17,544 bases of DNA from the NCBI GenBank assembly GCA_028711825.1, contig JAQTRM010000024.1, positions 1 through 17,544 of the forward strand. The letters are read 5' to 3'. The translations under genes were made by a program, and so were the position numbers. The DNA is from Candidatus Omnitrophota bacterium (GTDB lineage: Bacteria > Omnitrophota > Gorgyraeia > Gygaellales > Profunditerraquicolaceae). This document shows positions 1-7,017 of this stretch, one piece after another. Under the pieces are notes generated by a model, which worked only from the letters and a program-made list of their open reading frames with translations, was not told where the DNA came from and made no database searches. Within the stretch, counting starts at the first letter, position 1. Every line of letters begins with the position of its first letter.

Positions 1-228
1 ATGGATTTTAAATCAGCTTTAGATTTAGGTATTCCTTTGGCGTTAGGCGTGGCGGCTTTTGGTTCGGCAATCGGTTTGGGGTGGGCGGTATCATCGGCAT
101 TGGGAGGGGTCAGCCGCCAGCCGGAATCCGCCAACAAGATTATGATGATATTGATCATCGGTTGCGCGTTTATCGAAGCGATTACGATTTACGTTTTAGT
201 ATTTGCTTTTATGTACGTCAGTAAATAA
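1..228 (+). CDS. atpE: ATP synthase F0 subunit c
   Basis: Membrane rotor subunit of the F1Fo ATP synthase; a ring of copies carries the coupling ion across the membrane. The 75-residue protein is a normal c-subunit hairpin: helix 1 (about residues 9-36, glycine/alanine rich), a polar loop with the signature RQPE at 39-42, and helix 2 (about 47-72) with the ion-binding carboxylate E59 in AFIEA. The residue aligned with the Na+-ligand glutamine of Na+ c-rings is L26, and the residue after E59 is A60 rather than Ser/Thr, so H+ coupling is inferred. The ATG is the first base of the window. The N-terminus MDFKSALDLGIPLALG resembles complete homologues, so the gene is probably whole, but a start further upstream cannot be excluded. 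First gene of the visible atpEFHAGDC cluster. Confidence 0.95.
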   Translation: MDFKSALDLGIPLALGVAAFGSAIGLGWAVSSALGGVSRQPESANKIMMILIIGCAFIEAITIYVLVFAFMYVSK

Positions 229-268
229 CCCTTTGATCTTTTTAGAGGGATGAAGAAAGAGTGTTTTG

Positions 269-766
269 ATGGAACTATTTAAAATGCTTAGCGGCAGTGA
301 GATCTTCGCGCAGATTTTAAGTTTCTTCCTGCTGCTTTTTTTGCTTAAGAAATTTGCCTGGTCCAAGATGCTTAAGTTGTTGGACGAGCGCCGGGAAAAT
401 ATCCGTTCCCAGCTTGAAGAGGTCGAGAACAGCCGCATGCAGGTCGAGCGGCTTAAATCGGATTATGAACTGAAGATTTCCGATATCGCCAGCCAGGCCC
501 AGGCGGAAATCAGCCGGGCGGTGGAGCAGGCCAAGCTGGTCAGCGCGCAGATCCACAAGAAGGCCCATGAAGAAGCGCAGGATATTATTAATGACGCGCG
601 CCAGCAGGTGAAGCATGAAATTTCCAGCGTCCAGGAAAAGATCAAGGATAAGATCGTGGATATCGCTTTGGATGCCGCACGGGCGGTGATCCAGGAAAAA
701 CTTACCGAAGACGGCGACCGCAGGATCGTCGAAAATTTTATCCAAGAGATCGAAAATACGCCATGA
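269..766 (+). CDS. atpF: ATP synthase F0 subunit b
   Basis: Peripheral stalk subunit holding F1 against the rotor. The 165-residue product has one N-terminal membrane segment (about 12-28, rich in Leu/Phe and ending KKFAW), followed by a long charged heptad-rich coiled coil (DERRENIRSQLEEVENSR and onward), the usual b-subunit plan and length. I chose the ATG at 269; an in-frame TTG directly before it (266) could add one residue. No strong Shine-Dalgarno sequence is visible, only A/G-rich sequence about 10 bases upstream. It lies 40 nt after atpE and its stop overlaps the atpH start by 4 nt (ATGA), which implies translational coupling. Confidence 0.93.
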   Translation: MELFKMLSGSEIFAQILSFFLLLFLLKKFAWSKMLKLLDERRENIRSQLEEVENSRMQVERLKSDYELKISDIASQAQAEISRAVEQAKLVSAQIHKKAHEEAQDIINDARQQVKHEISSVQEKIKDKIVDIALDAARAVIQEKLTEDGDRRIVENFIQEIENTP

Positions 767-1311
767 TTAAAGATAAAGCGGTGGTCAGCAGGTATGCCGA
801 AGCTTTCTTAAGCGTCGCCCGCACCTCCAGCGGGGTGGGCAAGGTGCTTACCGATCTTGCCATGGTAAAGAACATTATCCGCGATAACCCCGGTTTCAGC
901 GAGTTAATGGAAAACCCGGAGATTTCTTATACCGAGAAATGCGCGATTATCGAAGGGGTAATGAAAGACGGATTATCCGAAGATATCCGTAATTTCCTGA
1001 AGCTCCTTCTTGATAAGAAACGCCTGGATATTTTTTTGGATGTCGCCGAGTACCTGCGCGCAAAATACAGCCATCACGGCCAGGTGGATGTTTTGTTGAA
1101 GACCGCTTTTCCCCTGGACCTGGACCTTATTAAGAATATCGAGGATGCTTTGAGGAACAAATTAAAACAGGACTTGAGGTTTTATATCGATTTGGACGGC
1201 AGTTTGCTGGGCGGGGTGCAAGTCGTTATCGGTAACACCATTATCGACGGTTCGGTAAAAAAACGCCTCCGGGAACTTAAAGATAAGCTCTCCGCTGTCC
1301 GGATGGATTGA
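763..1311 (+). CDS. atpH: ATP synthase F1 subunit delta
   Basis: Delta subunit (OSCP family), the cap linking the peripheral stalk to the alpha subunits. The 182-residue length is typical. The N-terminus begins with the family-like VVSRYAEAFLSVA, and the C-terminal part contains the conserved LLGGVQVVIGNTIIDGSVK region (about 148-166), which is the most diagnostic stretch. Its ATG overlaps the atpF stop by 4 nt, with no separate ribosome-binding site, so translation is probably coupled. It is 18 nt before atpA. Position between atpF and atpA matches the canonical bacterial order. Confidence 0.92.
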   Translation: MIKDKAVVSRYAEAFLSVARTSSGVGKVLTDLAMVKNIIRDNPGFSELMENPEISYTEKCAIIEGVMKDGLSEDIRNFLKLLLDKKRLDIFLDVAEYLRAKYSHHGQVDVLLKTAFPLDLDLIKNIEDALRNKLKQDLRFYIDLDGSLLGGVQVVIGNTIIDGSVKKRLRELKDKLSAVRMD

Positions 1312-1329
1312 TATTGAAAGAGGTAAAAA

Positions 1330-2847
1330 ATGGTCCTTAAACCCGAAGAAGTAACATCAATTATTAAGAAAGAGCTGGAGAAATATAAATCGCGCCTGCG
1401 CACCGAATCGGTGGGGACGGTAATCCAGGTGGGGGATACGATTGCCCGGATTTACGGTTTAGACGATGTAATGATGGGTGAGCTGGTGGAGTTCTCCGAT
1501 AATGTTATGGGGATGGTCTTAAACCTCGAAGAGGACAGTGTGGGGGTGGTGATTTTCGGGACGGATAACCCGGACAAAACGATTCGTGAGGGTGATATCG
1601 TTAAACGCACCGGCAAGATCGTGCAGGTTCCGGTAGGGGAAGCGCTGGTGGGCAGGGTGGTTAACACCCTGGGCCGTCCGATCGACGGAAAAGGCCCGGT
1701 GAACACCCAAAAAACCCGGCCGATAGAATCCAGCGCTCCGAATGTGGTGGAAAGGCAGCCGGTGAACCAGCCGCTGCAAACCGGGATCAAGGCGATTGAT
1801 ACGATGATCCCGATCGGCCGCGGCCAGCGCGAGCTTATCATCGGGGACCGCCAGACCGGAAAGACCGCGATCGCCATCGATACGATTATTAACCAGAAGG
1901 GTAAGGATGTTTATTGTATCTATTGCGCGATTGGACAAAAATTATCCAGCGTGGTTGCGGTTAACGAGGTGCTCAAGAAATACGGGGCGATGGATTACAC
2001 CACGATTGTCAGCGCTTCCAGCCGGGCATCGGCAAGCCTGCAGTATCTTGCGCCTTACGCGGCTACCGCGATGGCCGAGGAATTCATGTATTCCGGAAAA
2101 CATGTTTTGGTAATTTATGACGATCTTTCCAAGCATGCCCAGGCTTACCGGCAGCTTTCTTTGCTGTTGAGGAGGCCTCCGGGCAGGGAGGCTTATCCGG
2201 GGGATATCTTTTACCTGCATTCGAGGCTTCTGGAACGTTCTGCCAAGCTGAACGATTCTTTGGGCGCCGGCTCGATCACCGCTATTCCGATTATCGAGAC
2301 CCAGGCCGGGGATATTTCCAGTTACATCCCGACCAACGTTATTTCGATTACCGACGGACAGATTTACCTGGAGAGTGACCTTTTTTACGCGGGGGTGCGC
2401 CCGGCGGTTAATGTGGGGCTTTCGGTTTCCCGGGTGGGAGGTAAAGCCCAGAGCAAGGCGATGCGGCAGGTGGCCTCCAAACTCAGGCTTGATCTGGCGC
2501 AGTACCGCGAACTGGTTACCTTTACCCAATTCGGCACCGATCTGGACAAGACTACCCGCGCGCAGCTGACCCGCGGAGAGAGAATGGTGGAGGTTTTGAA
2601 ACAAGCGCAGTATGAGCCGCTGGATGTTTTTAAGCAGGTGGTTATTATCTATGCCGGGACCAACGGTTATCTGGATGATCTCAGCATCGGTTCGGTCAAA
2701 AATTTCACACAACAGCTTTATAAATTTATCGACGCGAAATTCCCGGAAATCCGCGGAGAGATTGAATTAAAAAATGAGCTGGATCAGGAGACGAAAAATA
2801 AGCTTGATACTTTGATCTGCGAATTCAAGAAAGAATTTCTATCTTAG
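1330..2847 (+). CDS. atpA: ATP synthase F1 subunit alpha
   Basis: Non-catalytic nucleotide-binding subunit of the F1 hexamer. The 505-residue product has the beta-barrel N-domain, Walker A GDRQTGKT at 172-179, Walker B region HVLVIYDDLS at about 258-267, and SVSRVGGKAQ at 365-374 containing the arginine finger (R368) that reaches into the beta-subunit active site. The ATG at 1330 follows an AAGAGG ribosome-binding site at a suitable distance. Length and motifs are those of a functional alpha subunit; nothing is missing. It is followed by a 64-nt gap with a hairpin before atpG, the largest gap inside the atp cluster. Confidence 0.98.
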   Translation: MVLKPEEVTSIIKKELEKYKSRLRTESVGTVIQVGDTIARIYGLDDVMMGELVEFSDNVMGMVLNLEEDSVGVVIFGTDNPDKTIREGDIVKRTGKIVQVPVGEALVGRVVNTLGRPIDGKGPVNTQKTRPIESSAPNVVERQPVNQPLQTGIKAIDTMIPIGRGQRELIIGDRQTGKTAIAIDTIINQKGKDVYCIYCAIGQKLSSVVAVNEVLKKYGAMDYTTIVSASSRASASLQYLAPYAATAMAEEFMYSGKHVLVIYDDLSKHAQAYRQLSLLLRRPPGREAYPGDIFYLHSRLLERSAKLNDSLGAGSITAIPIIETQAGDISSYIPTNVISITDGQIYLESDLFYAGVRPAVNVGLSVSRVGGKAQSKAMRQVASKLRLDLAQYRELVTFTQFGTDLDKTTRAQLTRGERMVEVLKQAQYEPLDVFKQVVIIYAGTNGYLDDLSIGSVKNFTQQLYKFIDAKFPEIRGEIELKNELDQETKNKLDTLICEFKKEFLS

Positions 2848-2853
2848 TTTTGA

Positions 2854-2887
2854 AGCGCTCCTTTTTTGGTTTTTTTAAAAAGGCGCT
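2854..2887 (+). other. Intercistronic stem-loop between atpA and atpG
   Basis: AGCGC (2854-2858), a bulged T and CCTTTTT (2860-2866) can pair with AAAAAGG and GCGCT (2877-2887), leaving a T/G-rich loop of about 10 nt. The octamer GCGCTCCT occurs on both sides (2855-2862 and 2883-2890). No T-run follows the right arm, so it is not a standard intrinsic terminator. It may be an mRNA processing or stability element that sets alpha/gamma stoichiometry; that role is inference. Confidence 0.45.
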
Positions 2888-2911
2888 CCTGAATGGAAGG
2901 CAGGGGTTTTG

Positions 2912-3763
2912 ATGCAGTCGTTAAAGCAGATAAAAAACCGTATCCGCAGCGTGGAAAATACCAAGAAAGTAACCGGGGCGATGCAGATGATTTCGGTGTC
3001 CAAGCTTAACCGGATCCAGGATAGTTTATTTGTCCTGCGGCCTTACGCCTCTAAATTGGAAAACTTTATGCAGAACCTTGCGCGGTCCTGCCGGGAAGAT
3101 TTGTCGGCGTATTTCCAGGAGTCTTCTCGCGAGGCGGGAAGCGTGCTGGTCCTGGTGACTTCGGATAGCGGATTGTGCGGAATGTACAATCAGAATGTAC
3201 TGCGGGCCGCGGAAGAGTTCCTGAAAAAGAATAAAGACCGGGATCCCGCGTTGATCCTGGTGGGACAGAAAGGCCTGAATTATTTCAAGTCTTCTTCCCG
3301 GAGGATTTTGAGTTCATATGCCGGTTTAAACGGCAAATTCAAACAGGAGTTTTGCGACCGGTTGACCGGGGAGATAACCGACCTTTTTCTAAGCGGGCGC
3401 GCCGGGGAGATTCATCTGGCTTATACTTATTTCGAGAATTCTCTTTTTCAGAAACCTTTGATTGAACGGTTTCTGCCTGTCCGGCAGCGGCTTGTTAAGC
3501 CGGTAGACTATATCGTCGAGCCGGATCTAAAAAGCATACTCGCGGAGATTATTCCGCGTTACTTAAGGGTTAAAATGCAGCTTATTCTGATGGAATCTTT
3601 TACCTCCGAGCACGCCGCCCGGATCGTTTCCATGAAGACGGCTACCGATAACGCCAAGGACCTTCTGGTTCGGCTGGTTCTTTTCCGGAATAAGATGCGG
3701 CAGGCGGGGATTACCCAGGATATCCTGGAAATTTCATCATCAGCGGAAGCATTAAGAGGGTAA
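2912..3763 (+). CDS. atpG: ATP synthase F1 subunit gamma
   Basis: Central shaft that rotates inside the alpha3beta3 head. The 283-residue protein starts with the conserved N-terminal helix (KQIKNRIRSVENTKKVTGAM, residues 5-24) and ends with the C-terminal helix (SMKTATDNAKDLL, then RNKMRQAGITQDILEI), which together form the coiled-coil shaft. The middle is the Rossmann-like domain with the family motif SDSGLCGMYN near residue 90. I chose the ATG at 2912; a TTG three bases earlier is possible. A GGAAGGCAGGGG stretch (2897-2906) supplies a ribosome-binding site. It is 4 nt before atpD. Confidence 0.95.
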   Translation: MQSLKQIKNRIRSVENTKKVTGAMQMISVSKLNRIQDSLFVLRPYASKLENFMQNLARSCREDLSAYFQESSREAGSVLVLVTSDSGLCGMYNQNVLRAAEEFLKKNKDRDPALILVGQKGLNYFKSSSRRILSSYAGLNGKFKQEFCDRLTGEITDLFLSGRAGEIHLAYTYFENSLFQKPLIERFLPVRQRLVKPVDYIVEPDLKSILAEIIPRYLRVKMQLILMESFTSEHAARIVSMKTATDNAKDLLVRLVLFRNKMRQAGITQDILEISSSAEALRG

Positions 3764-3767
3764 AAAT

Positions 3768-5168
3768 ATGGCAGAAGGACAGATCTTACAGATTATCGGG
3801 CCGAGCGTGGATATCAGGTTTCCCGAAAACCAGGGCCCGCAGCTTTTAAACGCGATTAAGGTTAAAGAGAGCGGGATTGATCTTACCCTGGAGGTCGCCC
3901 AGGACATCGGTAATAATACCGTGCGTTGTATCGCCCTGGGATCTACCGACGGCCTGGTCCGCGGGATGAAGGCTGTGGATACCGGAAACCCGATTACCGT
4001 GCCGGTAGGCAGGCAAACTTTGGGGCGGATATTTAATCTTTTGGGCGAACCGATCGACGGCCAAGGCCCCTTGGAGCATCCGGAGGCCAGGAACCCTATC
4101 CACCGGACCTCTCCGAACTTCCAGGAACAGCTTCCGATCGAGAATATCCTGGAGACGGGTTTAAAGGTAATCGATCTTCTGGCGCCGATCCCCAAAGGCG
4201 GTAAGGTGGGATTGTTCGGCGGAGCGGGTGTCGGCAAGACGGTAGTGGTAATGGAGCTTATTCGCACGATCGCTACCGAGCACGGCGGGGTTTCGGTCTT
4301 CGCCGGGATCGGCGAACGGACCCGGGAGGGTAATGAACTCTGGCTGGAGATGAATAATTCCAAGGTAGTGAAAAACAGCGCCTTGGTATTCGGCCAGATG
4401 AACGAGCCTCCGGGAGCGCGCTTACGTATCGGCTTATCGGCCCTTACTATCGCGGAGTACTTCCGCGACCAGGAAAGGAAAGATGTGCTTTTGTTTATCG
4501 ATAATGTGTATCGTTATATCCAGGCAGGTTCGGAGGTTTCAACCCTGCTGGGCCGGATGCCTTCAGCGGTAGGCTACCAGCCGAACCTTTCTACCGAAGT
4601 TGCCCAGCTTGAGGAAAGGATTGCTTCTACCCGCGACGGTTCGATTACTTCGATCCAGGCGGTATACGTCCCGGCCGACGACCTGACTGACCCGGCTCCC
4701 GCGGCGGTGTTTTCGCATCTTGACGCCAAGATCGTCCTTTCGCGGCAGATCTCCGAATTGGGGATTTATCCGGCGGTTGACCCTCTGGATTCGAATTCCC
4801 GGATCATGGATCCCCGGCTTCTAGGGGAGGAGCATTATAATACGGCCCTGGCGGTGCAAAAGATCCTGCAGCGCTATAAAGAACTGCGCGATATTATTTC
4901 TATCCTGGGTATCGACGAGCTTTCGGATGAGGATAAGTTGACCGTGCAGCGCGCCCGCAAGGTGCAGAGATTTTTTTCGCAGCCGTTTTTTGTCGCGGAA
5001 AACTTTACCGGCATGAAAGGTAAATATGTAAAGCTGGAGGATACCATCAAAGGGGTCGGGATGATTATCAGCGGCGAGCTCGATAGCCTGCATGAGCAGG
5101 CTTTTTATATGGTCGGTTCGATCGAGGAAGCGATCGAGAAAAGTAAGAAGACCCTTAATAATAAATAA
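3768..5168 (+). CDS. atpD: ATP synthase F1 subunit beta (catalytic)
   Basis: Catalytic subunit making or hydrolysing ATP. The 466-residue product has Walker A GGAGVGKT at 151-158, the catalytic-glutamate motif GERTREGN at 182-189 (E183 aligns with the general base), Walker B KDVLLFIDN at 238-246, the signature TDPAPAAVFSHLDA at 307-320, and a DELSEED-type loop written DELSDED at 383-389. Walker B is followed by VYRYIQ where most homologues have IFRFTQ, a conservative aromatic substitution. The ATG follows an AAGAGGG ribosome-binding site in the atpG 3' end. The stop is immediately followed by the atpC start. Confidence 0.98.
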   Translation: MAEGQILQIIGPSVDIRFPENQGPQLLNAIKVKESGIDLTLEVAQDIGNNTVRCIALGSTDGLVRGMKAVDTGNPITVPVGRQTLGRIFNLLGEPIDGQGPLEHPEARNPIHRTSPNFQEQLPIENILETGLKVIDLLAPIPKGGKVGLFGGAGVGKTVVVMELIRTIATEHGGVSVFAGIGERTREGNELWLEMNNSKVVKNSALVFGQMNEPPGARLRIGLSALTIAEYFRDQERKDVLLFIDNVYRYIQAGSEVSTLLGRMPSAVGYQPNLSTEVAQLEERIASTRDGSITSIQAVYVPADDLTDPAPAAVFSHLDAKIVLSRQISELGIYPAVDPLDSNSRIMDPRLLGEEHYNTALAVQKILQRYKELRDIISILGIDELSDEDKLTVQRARKVQRFFSQPFFVAENFTGMKGKYVKLEDTIKGVGMIISGELDSLHEQAFYMVGSIEEAIEKSKKTLNNK

Positions 5169-5417
5169 ATGGCTAAATTATTCCAGGTAGGTATTTATTC
5201 CACCGAAAAGACGGTTTTTGAAGGGCAGGCGGTTTCCCTGGTAGTGCCTTCGGTCGAAGGCTCGCTGGGCATCTTGGCGGACCACGCTCCTTTGGTTGCC
5301 AAGCTCGGGAATGGCAAGATTGTCCTGCGCGACGGAAAAGGCGGTACCAGCCTGATAGATTCTTCTCCGGAAGGGTTCCTGCAGGTCTTGAATAATCAGG
5401 TAATACTGCTTTTATAA
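5169..5417 (+). CDS. atpC: ATP synthase F1 subunit epsilon, short form
   Basis: Epsilon subunit at the foot of the central stalk. The 82 residues cover the N-terminal beta-sandwich domain, including VPSVEGSLGILADHAPLVAKL (residues 26-46), and stop after VLNNQVILLL. The C-terminal two-helix domain, which inhibits ATP hydrolysis in many bacteria, is absent; canonical epsilon is about 130-140 residues. The downstream bases do not look like a continuing coding frame and include a hairpin and the next promoter, so I see a naturally short form rather than a frameshift. The ATG begins at the base after the atpD stop, so translation is coupled. Short epsilon proteins are known in other bacteria. Confidence 0.9.
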   Translation: MAKLFQVGIYSTEKTVFEGQAVSLVVPSVEGSLGILADHAPLVAKLGNGKIVLRDGKGGTSLIDSSPEGFLQVLNNQVILLL

Positions 5418-5418
5418 G

Positions 5419-5439
5419 ACCGGCGGATCACCCGGTTTT
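5419..5439 (+). terminator. Weak candidate terminator after the atp operon
   Basis: ACCGG (5419-5423) pairs with CCGGT (5432-5436) across an 8-nt loop, and the right arm runs into TTTT. The stem is only 5 bp, so termination may be partial, and readthrough from the atp genes into rex is possible. Confidence 0.35.
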
Positions 5440-5466
5440 CGAGGCGCGCCGCAGGAGTAAATATCC

Positions 5467-5494
5467 TTGACAAAAATACCTTTTTTGATATAGT
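5467..5494 (+). promoter_or_regulatory. Sigma70-type promoter of the rex-hyd operon
   Basis: A perfect -35 box TTGACA (5467-5472), a 16-bp spacer and the -10 box TATAGT (5489-5494). Transcription should begin near 5501, only about 20 nt before the rex ATG. The predicted start lies at or just before the Rex-like operator. Confidence 0.8.
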
Positions 5495-5504
5495 AATTTT
5501 ATTA

Positions 5505-5522
5505 TTGTGAAAAATGGAACAA
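5505..5522 (+). promoter_or_regulatory. Candidate Rex operator upstream of rex
   Basis: TTGTGAAAAATGGAACAA resembles the general Rex consensus TTGTGAA-N4-TTCACAA. The left half matches at 7 of 7 positions, the right half at 4 of 7. It lies just after the predicted transcription start and ends one base before the rex ATG, covering the region where a ribosome-binding site would be. Repressor binding here could block the promoter. Autoregulation by the NADH-responsive repressor encoded next is inferred from position and similarity. Confidence 0.6.
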
Positions 5523-5523
5523 T

Positions 5524-6150
5524 ATGATTACGAACAAAAACTGTATTATCCGTCTTTCGCGTTATAAGAATGCTCTTTATAGGCTTCAGGCTTTAGGTTT
5601 TGTGAAAGTTTTCTCAGATAACCTCGCGGATGCCGTGGGGGTTACCGCCTCCCAGGTGCGGAAGGATTTTTCGATTTTCGGCATTTCCGGGAATAAGAAG
5701 GGCGGTTATCAGATAGACCTGTTGCTGGAAAAATTAAACAATATCCTGGGCAAGGATCGTTTGCAAAAAGTTATTGTGGTGGGGGGAGGCCACATCGGAA
5801 GCGCGTTGATGCGCTACCGGGGGTTCGAAAAAGAAGGGATCAAAATTATCGCCGGTTTTGATATCGATCCGGCCAAGATCAACCGCTCAAACCCTGTTCC
5901 AATCCTGCCTTTAGAGGAAGCCCGGATTTTTATTAAAACTAACGGTATACGTATCGCGATCCTGGCGGTTCCGGATATCGCCGCCCAGCAGGCGTTGGAT
6001 TTGATCTGCGCGGCGGGGATTAAGGGAGTGCTTAATTTCGCCCCTTTGAGATTGAAGGCCCCGGAGTCTTGTATCGTCAATTACGTGAACCTTGAAATTG
6101 AACTTGAAAACCTGATCTATTTTGTGAACGTCGCGGAAAAAACCGAGTAA
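5524..6150 (+). CDS. rex: Redox-sensing transcriptional repressor Rex
   Basis: Rex represses fermentation and hydrogen genes while NAD+ is abundant and releases DNA when NADH rises. The 208-residue protein has an N-terminal winged-helix domain (about 8-75) with the characteristic GVTASQVRKDFSIFG (39-53), then a Rossmann domain with the dinucleotide loop VVGGGHIGSALM (85-96) and a family-typical YRGFEKEGIKIIAGFDIDP (98-116). The start is the ATG 30 nt after the -10 box; the leader is very short and has only a weak GGA for ribosome binding. It is 16 nt before hydC, so it probably shares a transcript with the hydrogenase genes it is expected to regulate. Confidence 0.93.
   Translation: MITNKNCIIRLSRYKNALYRLQALGFVKVFSDNLADAVGVTASQVRKDFSIFGISGNKKGGYQIDLLLEKLNNILGKDRLQKVIVVGGGHIGSALMRYRGFEKEGIKIIAGFDIDPAKINRSNPVPILPLEEARIFIKTNGIRIAILAVPDIAAQQALDLICAAGIKGVLNFAPLRLKAPESCIVNYVNLEIELENLIYFVNVAEKTE
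5600..5617 (+). promoter_or_regulatory. Second Rex-like site, inside rex
   Basis: TTGTGAAAGTTTTCTCAG matches the Rex consensus TTGTGAA-N4-TTCACAA at 12 of 14 specified positions (7/7 left, 5/7 right), better than the promoter-proximal site. It lies in the rex coding region (codons for GFVKVFSD), 95 bp downstream of the first site. It may be an auxiliary operator, or chance similarity within codons. Confidence 0.4.
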
Positions 6151-6166
6151 AATCAAGGATAAGAAG

Positions 6167-6655
6167 ATGACTGAAGAAAAGAAAAACATGCAGCAAGAAA
6201 TTGCCAGCCTGGTTGAAAAATGGAAGGATAAAGAGGGCAACCTTATCATGATCCTGCACGAATTGCAGAATTATTTCGGTTATGTCCCCCGCGCCGCCGC
6301 CCTGGAGCTTTCCCGCGCATTACAGACCCCGTTGGCCAGGATATATGAAGTGATTACTTTTTATAACTTTTTTAAGCTGGAGCCTCCCGGCAAGCATATT
6401 ATTTCGCTTTGCCTGGGGACCGCTTGTTACTTAAAAGGCGCGCCGGTCCTGCTTAATGAAATCAAGACTTTATTAAATATCGAAGAGGGACAGACGACAA
6501 AAGACGGTCTTTTTCAACTGGATGTCGTGCGTTGCCTGGGATGCTGCGGCCTGGCCCCCGTTATCAAAATCGACGAGAAGGTTTACGGCAAGGTGCAGAA
6601 GAATCAGGTAATGGGGATTCTCTCCGAATACAGCGAGCATCAGAAAGAAGGTTAA
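6167..6655 (+). CDS. hydC: [FeFe] hydrogenase subunit HydC, NuoE-like [2Fe-2S] protein
   Basis: Small electron-transfer subunit of the trimeric-type, NAD-linked [FeFe] hydrogenase, homologous to NuoE of complex I. The 162-residue product has an N-terminal helical part with YFGYVPRAAALELS (36-49) and a thioredoxin-fold C-terminal part. The [2Fe-2S] ligands follow the family pattern: C82 and C87 in CLGTAC, C123 and C127 in CLGCC, plus an extra cysteine at C126. AAGGA upstream gives a good ribosome-binding site. It follows rex by 16 nt and the next gene begins 1 nt after its stop. NuoE itself is unlikely because a HydA subunit is in the same cluster and no other Nuo genes are present. Confidence 0.9.
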   Translation: MTEEKKNMQQEIASLVEKWKDKEGNLIMILHELQNYFGYVPRAAALELSRALQTPLARIYEVITFYNFFKLEPPGKHIISLCLGTACYLKGAPVLLNEIKTLLNIEEGQTTKDGLFQLDVVRCLGCCGLAPVIKIDEKVYGKVQKNQVMGILSEYSEHQKEG

Positions 6656-6656
6656 T

Positions 6657-7010
6657 ATGGCGAAAATCAAACCGGCTGACTTGGACAGGATAAAAGCGGC
6701 GCATCAGGACGACGGCAAGGATTGGATTAAGGTGGGAATGAGCACCTGCGGGATCGCCGCGGGAGCCGATAAGGTCTATGAGGCTTTTGTCGAGGAGATC
6801 AAAAAAAGGAATCTCGACATCCAGATCAAGAAATGCGGATGCCAGGGGATGTGCTATTCCGAACCCTCGGTGGAAGTCCGCGTCAAGGGGATGCCGGATG
6901 TAATTTACGGCAAGGTAGACAAAGAGGGGGTAATGAAGATCCTGGACAAACATGTTTGCGGAAACGCCCTGGTTAAAGACGCTATTTATGAACTCAGGAC
7001 AAAAAGGTAA
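6657..7010 (+). CDS. Small thioredoxin-fold [2Fe-2S] ferredoxin of the hydrogenase operon
   Basis: A 117-residue protein resembling the thioredoxin-like [2Fe-2S] domain usually fused to the N-terminus of NuoF/HydB proteins. The phrase VGMSTCGIAAGADKVYEAF (26-44) and the cysteine-rich CGCQGMC (60-66) give candidate ligands C31, C60 or C62, and C66; the typical second half continues through YGKVDKEGVMKILDKHV. There is also a C-terminal C101. It begins 1 nt after hydC and ends 7 nt before hydB. It probably adds an electron relay to the hydrogenase, possibly replacing the cluster lost from the HydB N-terminus. Some acetogen hydrogenases have a small fourth subunit (HydD) in this position; equivalence is not established, so no symbol is given. 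Confidence 0.8.
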   Translation: MAKIKPADLDRIKAAHQDDGKDWIKVGMSTCGIAAGADKVYEAFVEEIKKRNLDIQIKKCGCQGMCYSEPSVEVRVKGMPDVIYGKVDKEGVMKILDKHVCGNALVKDAIYELRTKR

Positions 7011-7017
7011 GGATAAA

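Noticed and set aside
1942..2712. Long open frame of 256 codons on the minus strand
   Set aside because: It is antisense to atpA, whose protein is clearly conserved; its translation resembles nothing and reflects codon bias of the real gene.
6952..7017. Longer start for hydB overlapping the preceding gene
   Set aside because: The extra residues are the shifted reading of the upstream gene end; the ATG at 7018 has a ribosome-binding site and no overlap.
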